Made by a program: the position numbers and the translations under genes
Part shown: positions 48,236 through 58,738 of the stretch, piece by piece
Layout: each line of letters starts with the position of its first letter
Position numbering within the stretch: the stretch's first letter is position 1
Origin: Triplophysa rosa
Lineage: Eukaryota > Chordata > Actinopteri > Cypriniformes > Nemacheilidae
Assembly (NCBI RefSeq): GCF_024868665.1
Contig: NC_079899.1
Location: 23,987,572 to 24,051,571 of the forward strand
Reading direction: 5' to 3'
Length of the DNA stretch: 64,000 nt
The notes under the pieces: model-generated
What the model saw: only the letters and a program-made list of their open reading frames with translations
What the model was told of the DNA's origin: nothing
The model's database searches: none

Positions 48236-49122
48236 TGCACGCACACATACACACTCAAAGTAATTAAAGCTCTCTGTCGATCAGTGTCCCACAGCAGTCA
48301 TCTGTTATCACTAAAACACATCAAAAAACGCAGATAAGCAACAAACAACAGCAGCAATAATTTGTTCGGTGGAGATCACAAAATTTGTGACACAAGGTGG
48401 CACAGCCGTACTATCAAAGCAGAATAGAGAATGCCCAAAAAGGCCTATCACTCGCTCACACACAACATCCACACTTCCTTTCTGGTTGTCTAACCTTGAA
48501 ACAACATAGTCTCAATTTATGTGATGAACTCCATATGCAATGACCTGCGCAAACGTCATACATCTGCTAAGTTGGATAAAAGTTACTGCAAAAATGGCTA
48601 AGAAAATTAAACACACAAGACAAACAAGCAACTTACAATAAAGTTGTTTCTCTACACCATGTTTTTTTATACAATCTAACTGGATTAACAAGTCATTTCA
48701 ACTTGCTATTGAAAATTTTGTCAAGTGATTAAATTGATGTAAATCAGTTTAAATGAATAACATATTTTTAGTTAAAGTAATGCAAAAACATTTTAAGAAA
48801 TGTAACATTATAAATTATCATCATTAATAGGTCATTAATAACAGAAGGCAATACAAAAACTTTGCAGTGTATGAATTCATCCAATGTAAATTGTACACAA
48901 ACATACAATTACTATAAAAAAGATGAAGCCTCACCACTAAAACTAACATCACTTGGGAGAAAGCAGATATTAAAATGAACGAATAAGATTGCACGAATCC
49001 ATACAAATTAGTCACCTCAGGAACTAGTTATAAACTACCTTGAGATTGTGTTGATAGGAGAGTGGCAATACTAAATAATAAAATGCATTACAGTCTATAC
49101 TATAAAAATACACATATTAGGT

Positions 49123-49126
<4 letters not shown>

Positions 49127-49175
<49 letters not shown>
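49127..49175. repeat. (GA)n microsatellite
   Basis: About 24 uninterrupted GA units. Confidence 0.95.
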
Positions 49176-49177
<2 letters not shown>

Positions 49178-49700
49178 GAACAGGAGTTGGGAAAGCACCA
49201 CAAGCCAAGACTCAAAACCCGTGCCACCCAAATAGCCCACTTGACTATTGCCACCGACTGGGCGTGTGCTTCAAGGTCAAGGTCAGGTCATATGGTGACT
49301 CCCAAAAGACGCAAGACCATAAACATCTTGTGGCTTTGTTAACGCGCGCCTAATTTACCACCAAGCTTTTATCCTCCAAAAACAGTGAACGAAAGGAGAA
49401 CGTTGTCCTTCAAAGACAGCTAAGCTCTCGTCTGTCTTAAAATCAAAGCCCGCATCTATAATTCATCTCTTGCTAAGCATGATCTGGGTGATATAAATGC
49501 TATTATTTAGCGGGGTGGAAGCGAGAAGCGCTCTGACAGAAAACTTCTGAGCTCTCTTGCTAATGACCTATCGCCGCTGTCAGAATCAATCCGGCCCGCT
49601 GCCCACGCAAATGACAATGCACTGTGGGAGTGAACGAAATGGTCATTTCTGTGGCCGTGAGCGCTGGCACAGCCTGTGCTGACGCCGTCAGAGCAGTATC
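49176..49700. promoter_or_regulatory. candidate conserved noncoding block
   Basis: TCAAGGTCAAGGTCAGGTCA (tandem nuclear-receptor-like AGGTCA half-sites) at about 49271, then GCGCCTAATTTACCAC, TATAATTCATCTCTTGC and CGCAAATGACAATGCAC. Unique sequence. Confidence 0.32.
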
Positions 49701-49964
49701 ACCCTTGGGCGGGTAAAGACCCGACGGGGGAGAAAGCAATGTGCCAACTGTCTGTTAGAGGAACCGTGCACTTTTTTACATTTTTGTAGCAGTTGACTTT
49801 TTATGCTTAGGTTCACTTCTTGCATCATAAACAATGTACAATTTTTATGACTTTTTTTCCATATTCTTTGATGGCAAGAGAATAACATGCTGTTTTGCCT
49901 ATTTAATTTGATATTTAAATGATTAATATTATTGTGGCATGAAATTGAATAGCAATGAGAAAGC

Positions 49965-50256
49965 TTAAAGGAACAGTTCACCCAAAATTGAAAATTCTGT
50001 CATTATTTACTCTGGATATAAAACACAAAGAAAAATATTTGGAAGAACGTTTGTAAGCAAACAGTTCTGGGGCACTATTGACGGAAAAACACTGCTATGG
50101 TAGTCAATGGTGACCCAAAACTGTTTGGTTTCCCACATTCTTCAAAATATCTTCTGTTGTGTTCAACAGAACAAATAAATTTATACAGGTGTGGAACAAC
50201 CTGAGGGTGAGTCAATGATGACAGAGTTGTCATTTTTGGGTGAACTGTCACTTTAA
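49965..50256. mobile_element. TTAA-bounded palindromic MITE
   Basis: TTAAAGGAACAGTTCACCC at the left and GGGTGAACTGTCACTTTAA at the right. The centre is CTATGGTAGTCAATGGTGAC with CAAACAGTTCTGGGGCAC mirrored by GTGACCCAAAACTGTTTGG. Confidence 0.86.
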
Positions 50257-50789
50257 GACCAGCTGCCTCCACTCACAGAGCTGCATATTAAAGCTGTTCA
50301 TTGATTATTTGGGTTGACAAAACCGGGCAGTAAATGTATTCAGCTTATTTGTGCATAAACAAAGGAGTATAGAAGGGTTTCTGTGCTGAAGTCTGGACCC
50401 GGGTCAGCGGGGTCACACCAGTCACATGACACAACAACAGTACAAAGACCTCAATAACACCCTGGGAAAAGCAAAAAGCACTGTTTAACCTTGCATATAT
50501 TCCAAAATCATTTCCTTTTTTATTTATAAATCTGAATTTACAAAGGTTTCAAATATATATACATTTCTAAAGCTGTTATAAATCTGAAGCGACATCATAT
50601 TTTGTTTTGTTTGGAGTGTCAAATGTTCGCCATGATATTACTGGTAAATAATATTTCCCCTCCCATCATCAACAATGCATTTCGGCAAAACTATTTCTTA
50701 CGGCTAAACAAAAATCACACCAACAAACCGCAGACAAAACAAATGCGAAATGACAATAAATACTGCATATAAAGCTCTGTGTGTGTCTA

Positions 50790-51420
50790 TTCTTGTGCAC
50801 AGGCGTGCGCGCCCCCGCGGTGTCCATCACCAGGTGAAGGACGCCCGGCATCTCTTTCCCCCAGTCGCCTTTATTAAACGCTATCAAACATGCTTTAAGC
50901 TGTCTAAAATTAGCCTCGGCGCTCAAGCACTAATGACGGCCTTGCATCCATTATTAGTTCATTTTCTTCAGATCAATCACCAGCCGAGCATGCTTTTTTA
51001 AAATGTCATCCTCAAACTTTTCACAATCAATTAAGCTGAAGATTAATGGGGACAATTTGCCAGGAACAAGTCCTTCCTTGAAAAGGCCACGCCTCGACAG
51101 ACTTCCAGCCTGGTATTGGTGTTAATTATAAATTTCCGCTTCCCTGTCACACACTTAACCTGTCGTAAGGGAATATCGCTGGCGGCCCGGGGACCACCGA
51201 GCCGCTATTTAAATATTCCTAATCCGCTTTTTTTTTGGACACAGGTGACTGGTGTAAATTGCGTTCTTTGCCATTAAAAGGAATTTGAGAGGACGCCAGG
51301 GCTGTAGCTAGGCATGAAAAGTGCTTTATTTTAACCTCTGATGTGAAATAAGAAAACCGCTCCCTTGAGCTTCTGAAGAACACAGGTAGAGTCGATGGAG
51401 TGCCAGCGCACATTTACATA
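50790..51420. promoter_or_regulatory. candidate conserved noncoding block beside the 83-bp exon
   Basis: Unique sequence with CACTAATGACGGCCTTGCAT, CCATTATTAGTTCATTTTC, ACAATCAATTAAGCTGAAG and GGTGTTAATTATAAATTTC. It lies 170-800 bp into the intron downstream of the npas3 exon at 51587-51669. Confidence 0.33.
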
Positions 51421-51586
51421 CATGTTAAACAGATCAGAGGTGCCGCGGCGCATCACTCGAGACCTCTAGATTCATACTGTAAATCTGCGATGATTTTCTT
51501 TCAATTCAGATCAAACATATATAATGACTGAATTTTTTATTTGTTGAAATAAATGTGCATTGCTGACATTTTCAATTTCATCTTAC

Positions 51587-51669
51587 CTGCAGGATGTGGC
51601 TTCCAAGGTGAGGCTCAAAGATCTCCGCGGCAACAGCGCCAGGGCTCCGCCTCCGCTGGGACCCGATAG
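51587..51669 (-). CDS. npas3: npas3 internal coding exon: bHLH-to-PAS linker and start of PAS-A
   Basis: NPAS3 is a neuronal bHLH-PAS transcription factor that pairs with ARNT-type partners in the nucleus. On the minus strand this 83-bp exon is preceded by a pyrimidine-rich acceptor (ttctcttcgcag) and followed by CTGCAG|gtaaga. After two carried-over bases it encodes 27 residues, starting IGSQRRRSP and ending [10 protein letters not shown]. From memory, human NPAS3 has near-identical GAQRRRSP and [10 protein letters not shown] at this point; NPAS1 lacks the QRRRSP segment, which favours npas3. The exon enters in phase 1 and leaves in phase 0, exactly as the next exon at 17184-17273 needs. A second frame is also open but resembles nothing known to me. 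The preceding exons (bHLH) were not found up to base 64000. Confidence 0.93.
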
Positions 51670-52640
51670 CTGCGAAGAGAAACACACAGCGTGAGCGCGT
51701 CGGTCGTCGGCATGCGCACGCATGCTTCGGCTTTAAATCCAAATGAACTCGGAAATGGAATTCGCCGGTGCGATTTTAAATAGATACAGTAAACTGTTGA
51801 ACAAACACTTCCGCCCCGTTAATACTAAGCCCCTGGTACTGTAAATACACAGATGCAAATCAAAGCCTCGGAACGGCTCCCTTCTGCATATTCAACCGGG
51901 CTCGGCGCTACAAAGCCCGCTGTTTATAGCAGGACTAATATCCATTGAGCTGCACGGCACCGGGAGAACAGAGCCCTTAGGGCATTTTTTTTCCAAGTTC
52001 CCAACTTTAAAGTCGGCTCAGGCTCTGCTAAAAAATGGCCTGGGGTGATTTCAAACTTAACAGACCTTGTCCCACCAGAGCTCATTATAGAGAATTTTAT
52101 AACAAAGTGCTCTGTACTTAATTTTCCGAGCCTAGCCAGGCGTTAGGGTAATGTTGCTGAATTAAGTGCAATTAATGATGTAATAAAGCACTGAACGGCC
52201 ATTAAGGAGTCTCAAGGACCAGAAGCAAACAACAGTTTGGTGTCTGGGGAGGAACGCAGCCAGGGACGCAAGGACATTGTGCCCCGGGTGAGAGGAGCCG
52301 AGGGACGGACACGAGGCCCCTGTCCTTCACAGAGACTCAAGCTGGGCAAACACCTTCTCCCCTCCGGTAATGCTTTCAGCGTTGAGCCCTGTGTTCGCCC
52401 CGGAGGAAAGTCAGTGGCAAACGTGAGCGGCAAGGAGAGATGGGGCAGGGCTTTTAGAGGCTCCCTGGAGCAGCGGGGTCAGTAGCAGTCGATGCGGGTG
52501 GGAATGCAAACAATCCAGAAGTGCCGGGACACGGCGGCTGGCAGCGCACAGCAGAGGGAGCTGTTACGCCCTGAGGATAACACACAAGACACTCACCAGC
52601 AAAACACACACAGCGTGACCAGGCCAGCTCATATAAACAC
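51670..52640. promoter_or_regulatory. non-repetitive block upstream of the 83-bp exon
   Basis: AATTAAGTGCAATTAATGATG, TAATAAAGCACTG and CTCATTATAGAGAATTTTA are in the first part. The second part (52230-52600) is GC-rich with 62-82-codon frames on both strands and no splice-site support. Confidence 0.28.
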
Positions 52641-52645
52641 ACACA

Positions 52646-52878
52646 TTAAAGGGATTCTTTGATCAATTACTCACCCTCTTTTCATTCCAAACCTGTGTGA
52701 CTTTCTTTCTTCTGCAGAACACGGAAGAAGATATTTTGAAGAATGTCGATAGCCAAACAACAGGCCACCATTGACCACCATATTCTCAAAATATCATCTT
52801 TTATGTTCTGCAGAAGAAAGAATGTCATACAGGTTTGGAATGACATGGGGGTGAATAAATGATGAGAGATTTCTTTAA
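52646..52878. mobile_element. TTAA-bounded palindromic MITE with eroded termini
   Basis: TTAAAGGGATTCTTTGATC at the left and GATGAGAGATTTCTTTAA at the right. The body is clear: TTCATTCCAAACCTGTGTG, GAAGATATTTTGAAGAATG and TCATACAGGTTTGGAATGAC. Confidence 0.83.
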
Positions 52879-54049
52879 TGCACGTGCATTCAACGTAACC
52901 TATCACAAAACACACACAGGGACTAAACTGAGATTTGGTAACTCCAAAATAAACATTCACTAACCCATGCATACATTGGCTTTTGTGAGTAAACAGACTC
53001 GAAACTTATAGCAACGTGCACAATACAAATCAATAACATCCAACAGTAAACAAACTTGCGCATTCCCTTGTGCAACAACTTTTTCTTCAATGAAAAACTA
53101 TCTATCATTTGGTCCATGTGGTTAAACAATTTCTTGGCAATGAAAAATAAAACTACGCTTAAATTCTGCTTTTAAAGAAAGACCATGACATTTTTTCAAC
53201 AACAACAAAAAAACAATCCACAAGCGACAATTCAGGTTATATTTGAGTTCATCTTAAACATAATGCATTTTTCAAGACATGTGAATCCAATTCAGGTTAA
53301 AGCAATCAGACGCGGTTTGAAAGCATCGTTGTATGTGACCTGGCACAGCTGCACTTAAAGAAGATGAAGAATATATCAAAGTTAAGAGTGCACTTGACCA
53401 GCTTCAAATGATCCTCCTCTCTCTGTCCTTACAAGATGACATCTCCACACAACAGCCCTCACCACTAAAGGATTCTCGCCTGTGAAACATCATGGAAATT
53501 AGGCATGTGCTCCAGATTCCTTGACCTTGAGGATCCTTTCAAACTCCAGATTGCGGTTAATAGTTCATAATGAAGAAACGGTGAAACACCTTCATTGCAA
53601 GGCCACCTCTAATGCGCCTGGTGTCCTCTTCTTAATAGCTAGCGTTATTGAATTAAACCTTATAATGTAAATGGAGCATCTAAACATTTTACATCCCTTC
53701 CTGATGTTCACATCAAACACCAACAGCATTGAAACAAGAAATTCACAAATCAAATTGAAAAGAATAAGCAACATTTAAAGTTCAAGACCCAGAAGACACA
53801 AGATATCATGTATTGCCTGTATTGTCAGAACATCTCAACATCTTTGAGCATCTCCAAACAAAAACCAACATAGGTTTATAAACGTAACCTGCCTCTGTTA
53901 AGAAGCACTTTTTTGCAGTTCCCTAAAAAAAAAATATAATTTTCTATTTAAAATGAAAAGGTACAACCATAAAACAACAGTTTTTTAAATCACATTCAAG
54001 TGTCTAAAATACATATAGAGAACTATATGCCACATGCACTGTTCCTGTA
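52879..54049. other. intron sequence, nothing recognised
   Basis: AT-rich unique sequence with no exon-like frame. Confidence 0.55.
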
Positions 54050-54172
54050 TCTACATTGGTAGAGGATTGTGTTAAAAGGTCATGAGTTGAATTCCCAGGG
54101 AACATTTCGATTGAATTCGATTGTAAGTCGCTTTAAATAAAAGCTTCTGCCAAATGCACAAATATAAATGCA
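54050..54172 (+). mobile_element. tRNA-derived SINE, degenerate
   Basis: ATTGGTAGAGGATTGTGTTA (A-box-like), AAGGTCATGAGTTGAATTCC (B-box-like) and then ATTGTAAGTCGCTTTAAATA with AAAGCTTCTGCCAAATGC, the familiar 3' part of a teleost SINE. Internal promoter boxes are partly eroded. Confidence 0.75.
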
Positions 54173-55640
54173 AACATGCCGATGCTTTAAGCGCCGTCTT
54201 AATACTGCCCAATGACACGTCTGTGCGACCAGGATACGCCTGAGAATTGAGAGCCCATCCTCCGCACGGCTGCTCGGGCAGCCAGAGAGATGAATATAAT
54301 TGCATATTGATCTCAGGAATTATGCTCTATTAATCTGCTTCATTTTGCTTGTGACGCAAATGATATATGAATAGAGAGCTCGCGGGAGCGGAGAGGCAAC
54401 ACAATGTCTGTCCTGCAATGATTCTCCATAATATACAGTCTCTCTTCTAGTTTAGCTCCCTGCCACGGCAGATTGAGCCGATACAGATATATTACGGAGG
54501 AAACGCAAGCAAATACATCTCCTAATAAGCTCTAACATGCTCTCCTAATAAGTGGCGGACAGTAACAGTAACGGCGCTGTAAATGTACACCCGTGTTTTG
54601 GGTACAGGGTCTGTTTATGGTGCGTCAAAGTATTTCGAATTCTGGTCGCGGACACTGCAGGCGACAGGCGCTTCATTTGACAGATATAAACCAAAACCGG
54701 CAATATTAGGAAGTCCTTGACGCCAATTCACAACATCTAAACAGACAAAGACCCTCCCTGATTTAGACTAATGCCATTTTATTACGAGACCATATCGATT
54801 TCCATTTGACAGTTTCAATATGTAATGCTAGTCTTTAATACCCGCCATGCCACGAGCACATTTGCAGCAAGACTGCACTAAATGCAATTTGTTTCTCCGC
54901 ACAGTGGCAATTTCAAAGCGCCAGCGCTGTTAGAAAGTCAATTTAACTTTCACTTTTATAAGTCAACATTATTGCTATTGTTAATTTATTTCTCATTGCA
55001 TGGGAAATTGGCAGCAAGGTTTCTGACTGTCATTTCAAATCGGCAATAATTTCTCGTGAAGTTTAGACCTCGTATTCCCAAGTCCTGGATTATTGGAGCT
55101 AAATGGGCGTCCCTGGCTTCACCAAAGGCTCAGGGGCAGGTACTGTTACACAAATTGCCAATTCAATTAACAGAGTGTAGACGCTCAACTGGCAGCTGGC
55201 ACGGAGGATGGCTATTTTGGCAAGTGTCAGGCCTAATTCATCAAGCCGTCAACGTTTTCGCGGTCGGGAGCCGCGGACGCTGTCAAAGCCGTGGACGACA
55301 CAATGGGGAAGCGGTACAATACGGAAAAGCTCACGTGCGAAGAAATATTAACTCATATGCTAACCACTCAAAACGAGACTGCGGCGGTCAGTCGGGCTCG
55401 CAAATGCGTTTTACGGCAGCCTGGTAAGATAAGAAACGAGAGACGATTGAGTGTCACCAAAAATAGAGGGAGAATCAGAGTTAGAGAATCGCTGAGACAG
55501 GTTCAGAATATAAATATGGGTCTGGATAACACCCTGACTTCGGTTTTCAATTACACCTTTTATGACTCAGATGATGGCAGGTGGGAGTATTTTTACTCGT
55601 TTAACATATGAAGAGGATAGCCAATCATAACGGAGTCTTA
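54173..55640. promoter_or_regulatory. long candidate conserved noncoding block
   Basis: About 1.4 kb without recognised repeats: GACTAATGCCATTTTATTAC, TCAATATGTAATGCTAGTC, TTATTGCTATTGTTAATTTA and CCAATTCAATTAACAGAGTG. Overlapping plus-strand frames at 55056-55427 and 55291-55611 (106-123 codons) have no motif I recognise; a short unknown coding exon cannot be excluded. Confidence 0.33.
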
Positions 55641-57089
55641 AAGGTACGGTAACACAAACACCCAGCTTCATTTAAAGAGAGAAATGGAAAAGATTATGAG
55701 AAACTAAATTACGATAAGTCTAATTATAATGAACTAATAATGGCAGTCAGTTTCCTGTACTAAATAGAATAAATTCGGGTAAATTGAGACACACTTTCTC
55801 ACTTAGAGGTGAGGTGACTGTCTGAAACTATCCCTACCCACCGTATTTAGTACAAGAAATGTTTACTAAGCTGATAGCACACATACATCTGGCTGGTAGA
55901 CGTCTATTTGATGCGTGTATTTACATCTGCAAGACGTCTCGGAGACGTTTACTGTCAGATATCATATAGACGTCTTTAAAATTGTCTCTAAGATGTTTAT
56001 CATATATTATATACAGTATATAACTACATATATTATGTAGTTACACAGCAGATGTTTTCAAGACCTGCAGATCTTTAGCGGATCTTACAAGGACAATATG
56101 ATTGTTAAATATGTCGCTTATATCGTTTATAGTAAATTCTATTTTTCTTAATCAAGTGTCTTGCACATCACACACGCATAGGCGCAGTTGCATGTTTAAG
56201 TTCTGCCTTAATGAAATGATGAGCCTGAACAAACCACAGCATGTCATTAGCTTATTCAGAAAATTACAGCCTGTTCTTCAGACATTGTTCAGTCGTCTTT
56301 GAACAGAAAACATTCATCCAGAGCGGGGTAAAACTCAACAACGCATTTCCAAAAATACAATCTTCATTGCACGAGCGATCTTTACAGGATTCTAAGCCAA
56401 GGATTCAAAGTCTCTAAACTTCCTTCCCAAACATCTGATTTGCAATTTCTAATTTGTTTCAGGAGCCCACATGCCGTTTGGCTGTGAAATAAAATAAACA
56501 TTGTGCATGCATATAAGAACAAATTATGAAATTTCAAGCTGACAACCGTAATACTTAAACATAATAAATAAATTGCTACATGCTCTTTAATAAAAACATA
56601 TACTGCATTTGAGCTGTCAACAGTAATCTATTAATGTCTTACAAAATCTCATGTTGTCTTTCCTTCCAACTGTACTTCAATCTGCTCCTAATGTTTTCAC
56701 AGGCCAGATGTCATTAAATAATTGACTGTAGTTGAGATAATGACAGTGCTGGATTCTCCACTTCTCACAGGCCTCTGAATAACTTATGCCTGTGAAGATG
56801 GAGGTTGAAACATTTGTTTTAATTAGTTTCTTTTAACAGCTTTGACTGCTTTACGTTTTCATGATGATGTGTTCAATAATCCATGCTCATCTTTTCTCCT
56901 CATTTATATCATCAAAATTTAAGACGCTCCATTCTGCGTTAATGACGCTTCACACAATCTCTCTCTCTCTGTTCTAAACCAAAGTGAGCTGCCTACCTAG
57001 ATAGCTGCCTACGGTGCTTAGAGCAATACAAATTAGATATTAATTTTCACACATTTTATAAAAAATCTGGAATTATTTCAAGAACAAAT
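55641..57089. other. intron sequence, nothing further recognised
   Basis: AT-rich except for the AGACGT-rich segment. AGCTGCCTAC occurs twice within about 25 bp at 56989-57012. Confidence 0.5.
55896..55995. repeat. probable dispersed repeat with four AGACGT motifs
   Basis: AGACGTCTATTTGATG, AAGACGTCTCGGAGACGTTT and TAGACGTCTTTAAAAT lie within 75 bp. The pattern resembles a degenerate teleost repeat; boundaries are not clear. Confidence 0.4.
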
Positions 57090-57430
57090 CATTTTTTGCC
57101 TCGGTTCTTTTGAATCATTCAAACCTATTTACAAAATGAATCATTTGCAAATCATTTTGAGCGATTCTCTAGATAGCTTTCTTCTTGCAGCATTACAATA
57201 CAGTATTTATTTTCAACTTATATTCAAAAATATGGATTTTAAGGAGGTGATCTCAAGAAGAGATCATGCTTGCCTCGGTTCTTTTGAATCACTCGCGATT
57301 ATTTGCAAACGACTCGTTCGCCCCACTCAAAAAAATGCGTCTATTTTCACACTGCTTATAAAATATCTGGTTTGCAGCACAATGATTGTAAGAGCAATTC
57401 AATTTATTGTATCGGTTCTTTTGAATCAGT
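57090..57430. repeat. local repeat with TCGGTTCTTTTGAATCA units, interrupted by the inverted repeat
   Basis: CTCGGTTCTTTTGAATCA or TCGGTTCTTTTGAATCA occurs three times (about 57102, 57275 and 57413), followed in the second unit by ATTTGCAAACGACTCGTTCG. The continuation of the third unit (TATTTGCAAATGATTCGCTCG) is found immediately right of the inverted repeat at about 60686, so the element split this unit. Confidence 0.6.
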
Positions 57431-57460
57431 TGTATGGAGTCAAAGTAGGGTCCCATATAT

Positions 57461-57650
57461 TTGCAAACAAAAAAAATGTTTTGCAAAAAAAAAAAAAGTT
57501 TTGCAAACAAAAAAAATGTTTTGCAAAAAAAAAAAAGTTTTGCAAACAAAAAAAAAGTTTTGCAAAAAATAAAAAAGTTTTGCAAACAAAAAAGCGTTTT
57601 GCAAACAAAAAAAAGTTTTGCAAACAAAAAGAAAGTACTTTCCAAAGAAA
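57461..57650 (+). repeat. TTTTGCAAAC-A(n) minisatellite in the left arm
   Basis: Tandem units of TTTTGCAAACAAAAAAA or TTTTGCAAAAAAAAAAA, each about 16-18 bp, with variable A-runs. They produce long lysine/phenylalanine-rich open frames on both strands that are repeat artefacts. Confidence 0.9.
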
Positions 57651-57779
57651 AACTTTAGCACCAATGATTTTGCAACACATCTTTTCCTTTGCAGTACCTA
57701 CTAATTCATTTGCGCCGCCCCTTTAATTCTGCGTTTCAGCCACCAGTGCTTTTGCGACTCGGTTTTTCCTTTGCGCTTC

Positions 57780-57928
57780 ACTTTACTTTGCGTTTGGCTT
57801 TGTGACCCTGTTTTGACGTGGGGGAGGAGTCAACGGATTGGGGCGTGTATAACGGGTCTGGGCATGCCTTCCTCGTTACGTCATCAGTGTGAGTCACAGT
57901 AGACAACAGTTGCAACGGATCGATCGTC
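57780..57928 (+). promoter_or_regulatory. promoter-like segment of the left arm
   Basis: It contains TATAAC at 57849-57854, a CRE/ATF-like TTACGTCA at 57876-57883 and an AP-1-like TGAGTCA at 57890-57896. These sit just before an ATG at 57929 in a good context (gtcATGG). The segment is GC-richer than its surroundings. The same segment lies mirrored at about 60181-60330. Confidence 0.4.
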
Positions 57929-58738
57929 ATGGCAGAGCAGAGGAGGCAGATCTCAAGTATGTCTAGGTGATTGTTTTTACAATTAAATCTGTGTTTTGTT
58001 TCTGTTTGTTAACTAAAATGTATATTAACACGTTTGCTCAAGTTAAAGAACTTCGAGATCAATAAATGCGGGTTTTTTTTAAGCAGTATGAATGGCTGCT
58101 ACATGTATTCTACAGGCCAACAGACAACGCAAGTGGTAATCAATCTGCCAAAAACGAAATGGTTATTACACTTTCACTGTATAAAATGCTGTATATATTT
58201 ACCTGTTGTATTAGTTGTAGTACATATACCATGGTTAAACTATGGCTCCTGTAGTAAAACCATGGTAAATGGGTCGTATAACTTCACTCACTAGACTTAT
58301 AAAATATACCTTGCTTTAACTTGCTGATTCTCTGTACTCAATGCACATCCTTGGCATTGTTGTGCATGTTTATATGAACTGTGTTATTTGCTCTTTACTC
58401 TGTGGCTCATATGCAGATGCCTCTGTTCAGACACAAGACACTTTACATAGCTTAGATATTACAGTAAGTATCTTTATGTTTAGAAAGGTTCCATGATTTG
58501 TGTAAACATGTTAATGCTCATATAAGGAGTAAATAATTCTGTTGTTTTTCCTTTGTTTTGGCTACAGGTGTTGTGCTCTGGAAGAAATGCAATGAAACAT
58601 CCAAGGCTCAACTCACACGATCATTCTGTTGGATCATTTACATACACTGGATTCTTAACCATGTTACTTGGACAATCAATGACTGTTTTTGTTTTGTGGT
58701 TGTTAAGAATAAGTACCTTGTTTGTCCTCAGCTGTTAA
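57929..58738 (+). CDS. predicted three-exon 81-residue reading frame in the inverted repeat
   Basis: Predicted exons are 57929-57956, 58417-58463 and 58568-58738. Donors are CAA|GTATGT and ACA|GTAAGT; acceptors are atgcag|AT and ggctacag|GT. Joined, 28+47+171 nt give one open frame of 81 codons starting MAEQRRQIS and ending in a hydrophobic stretch (TVFVLWLLR...LFVLSC), possibly a membrane segment. The start lies about 80 bp after TATAAC, with a CRE-like TTACGTCA and an AP-1-like TGAGTCA between. The first two exons and the beginning of the third lie in the left arm; the rest of exon 3 is in the spacer. An AATAAA lies at 59123. I do not recognise the protein. It could be a captured host gene fragment or a chance frame. 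Confidence 0.4.

Larger units (their letters stand above)
47282..49126. other. intron sequence
   Basis: Holds a perfect 12-bp hairpin at 47464-47490, the block at 47591, a purine-rich tract (48055-48100), a CA repeat and AT-rich sequence. No gene. Confidence 0.5.
17274..51586 (-). other. npas3: complete npas3 intron, about 34.3 kb
   Basis: This intron is bounded by the donor at 51586-51581 (gtaaga) and the acceptor ending at 17274 (cacag), read on the minus strand. I see no other convincing coding exon in it. It holds at least a dozen transposon copies, many microsatellites and several long non-repetitive blocks listed separately. The size fits the very large early introns known for NPAS3 in other vertebrates. 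Confidence 0.88.
57431..58658 (+). repeat. left arm of the long inverted repeat
   Basis: In order from the outside it contains the terminal segment, a TTTTGCAAAC-A-rich minisatellite, TTTGCG-type motifs, a promoter-like segment with TATAAC, the start of a spliced reading frame and its first intron, exon 2, intron 2 and the first part of exon 3. The arm ends at ...GGATTCTTAA, where the match to the right arm stops. Confidence 0.88.

Noticed and set aside
55056..55611. Overlapping 123- and 106-codon plus-strand frames
   Set aside because: No recognisable domain and no matching splice sites; length is within what a unique 1.4-kb block can yield by chance. Kept as a weak possibility only.
57136..57726. 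196-codon plus-strand open frame
   Set aside because: Its C-terminal half is lysine-phenylalanine-rich translation of the TTTTGCAAAC-A minisatellite, and the start lies in a repeated flank; not a gene.
58034..58294. 86-codon frame within the predicted first intron of the inverted repeat (and its mirror 59815-60075)
   Set aside because: Lacks an ATG at its start, lies in the predicted intron, and its identity between arms reflects arm identity, not coding selection.
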